Shown here one piece after another: positions 5,966-6,022 of a stretch of DNA of 6,022 bases (positions within the stretch are counted from its first letter, which is position 1; each line of letters begins with the position of its first letter). Both the position numbers and the translations under genes were made by a program. The notes under the pieces were generated by a model, which did not search any database, was not told the origin of the DNA, and worked only from the letters and a program-made list of their open reading frames with translations. The stretch is from Pontimonas sp. Lineage in GTDB: Bacteria; Actinomycetota; Actinomycetes; Actinomycetales; Microbacteriaceae. Location: positions 1 through 6,022 of the forward strand of contig JAFMKX010000053.1 of NCBI GenBank assembly GCA_017852615.1. Direction: 5' to 3'.

Positions 5966-6022
5966 CTACTCCCATTCGATAGTGCCCGGTGGTTTGGACG
6001 TAATGTCCAACACCACTCGGTT
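5966..6022 (-). CDS. guaA: GMP synthase (glutamine-hydrolysing), C-terminal 18 residues
   Basis: Reading leftwards from the right edge gives NRVVLDITSKPPGTIEWE followed by TAG at 5968-5966. This is the highly conserved C-terminal tail of GuaA, whose SKPP-x-TIEWE ending lies in the dimerisation domain near the XMP site. The enzyme aminates XMP to GMP with glutamine and ATP in purine synthesis. The rest of the gene lies to the right of the window. It is a housekeeping gene, unrelated in function to the rhamnose genes, and marks the edge of the catabolic locus. It converges on the LacI-type regulator with three bases between stops. Confidence 0.93.
   Translation of the reverse strand, partial: NRVVLDITSKPPGTIEWE

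Noticed and set aside
1..6022. CRISPR array, insertion sequence, tRNA or other mobile-element signal
   Set aside because: No regularly spaced repeats, no transposase or integrase sequence, no terminal inverted repeats and no tRNA-like fold were seen; nearly all the sequence is accounted for by pathway genes.

Overview
The window is an L-rhamnose catabolic locus from an actinobacterium. The base composition is only moderately GC-rich. The gene types fit Micrococcales, perhaps a small-genome freshwater Microbacteriaceae: a 'Streptomyces-subtype' RhaI isomerase, an RhaE-RhaW aldolase/dehydrogenase fusion, an LldD whose N-terminus looks actinobacterial, and a GuaA tail ending PGTIEWE. The taxonomic call is inference from protein character, not from a marker gene.

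Layout. Four genes are packed head to tail on the minus strand and read from right to left: rhaI (4716 to 3553), rhaEW (3553 to 1520), rhaB (1523 to 90) and the first 32 codons of lldD (97, running off the left edge). Each junction overlaps, by 1, 4 and 8 bases, so this looks like one translationally coupled operon. A 247-base divergent control region (4717-4963) separates rhaI from a plus-strand LacI-family regulator (4964-5962). That region holds two CG-centred operator-like palindromes, a plausible rhaI promoter, and a roughly 140-base rhaI leader with a strong 8-bp stem-loop. The right edge carries the last 18 codons of guaA (minus strand), which converges on the regulator with only 3 bases between the stop codons.

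How the genes work together. RhaI isomerises L-rhamnose to L-rhamnulose and RhaB phosphorylates it to L-rhamnulose-1-phosphate. The aldolase half of RhaEW cleaves this to DHAP and L-lactaldehyde, and its dehydrogenase half oxidises lactaldehyde to L-lactate. The LldD-type enzyme would then take L-lactate to pyruvate, so the operon appears to cover the path from free rhamnose to DHAP plus pyruvate. The LacI-type protein is the obvious candidate for the pathway's repressor. No rhamnose transporter or mutarotase gene is visible; these may lie beyond the left edge.

I do not see a new kind of biological system here. The points most worth checking are an Asp where characterised rhamnose isomerases have a metal-binding His (RhaI D240), the stem-loop in the rhaI leader, and the two-operator arrangement.
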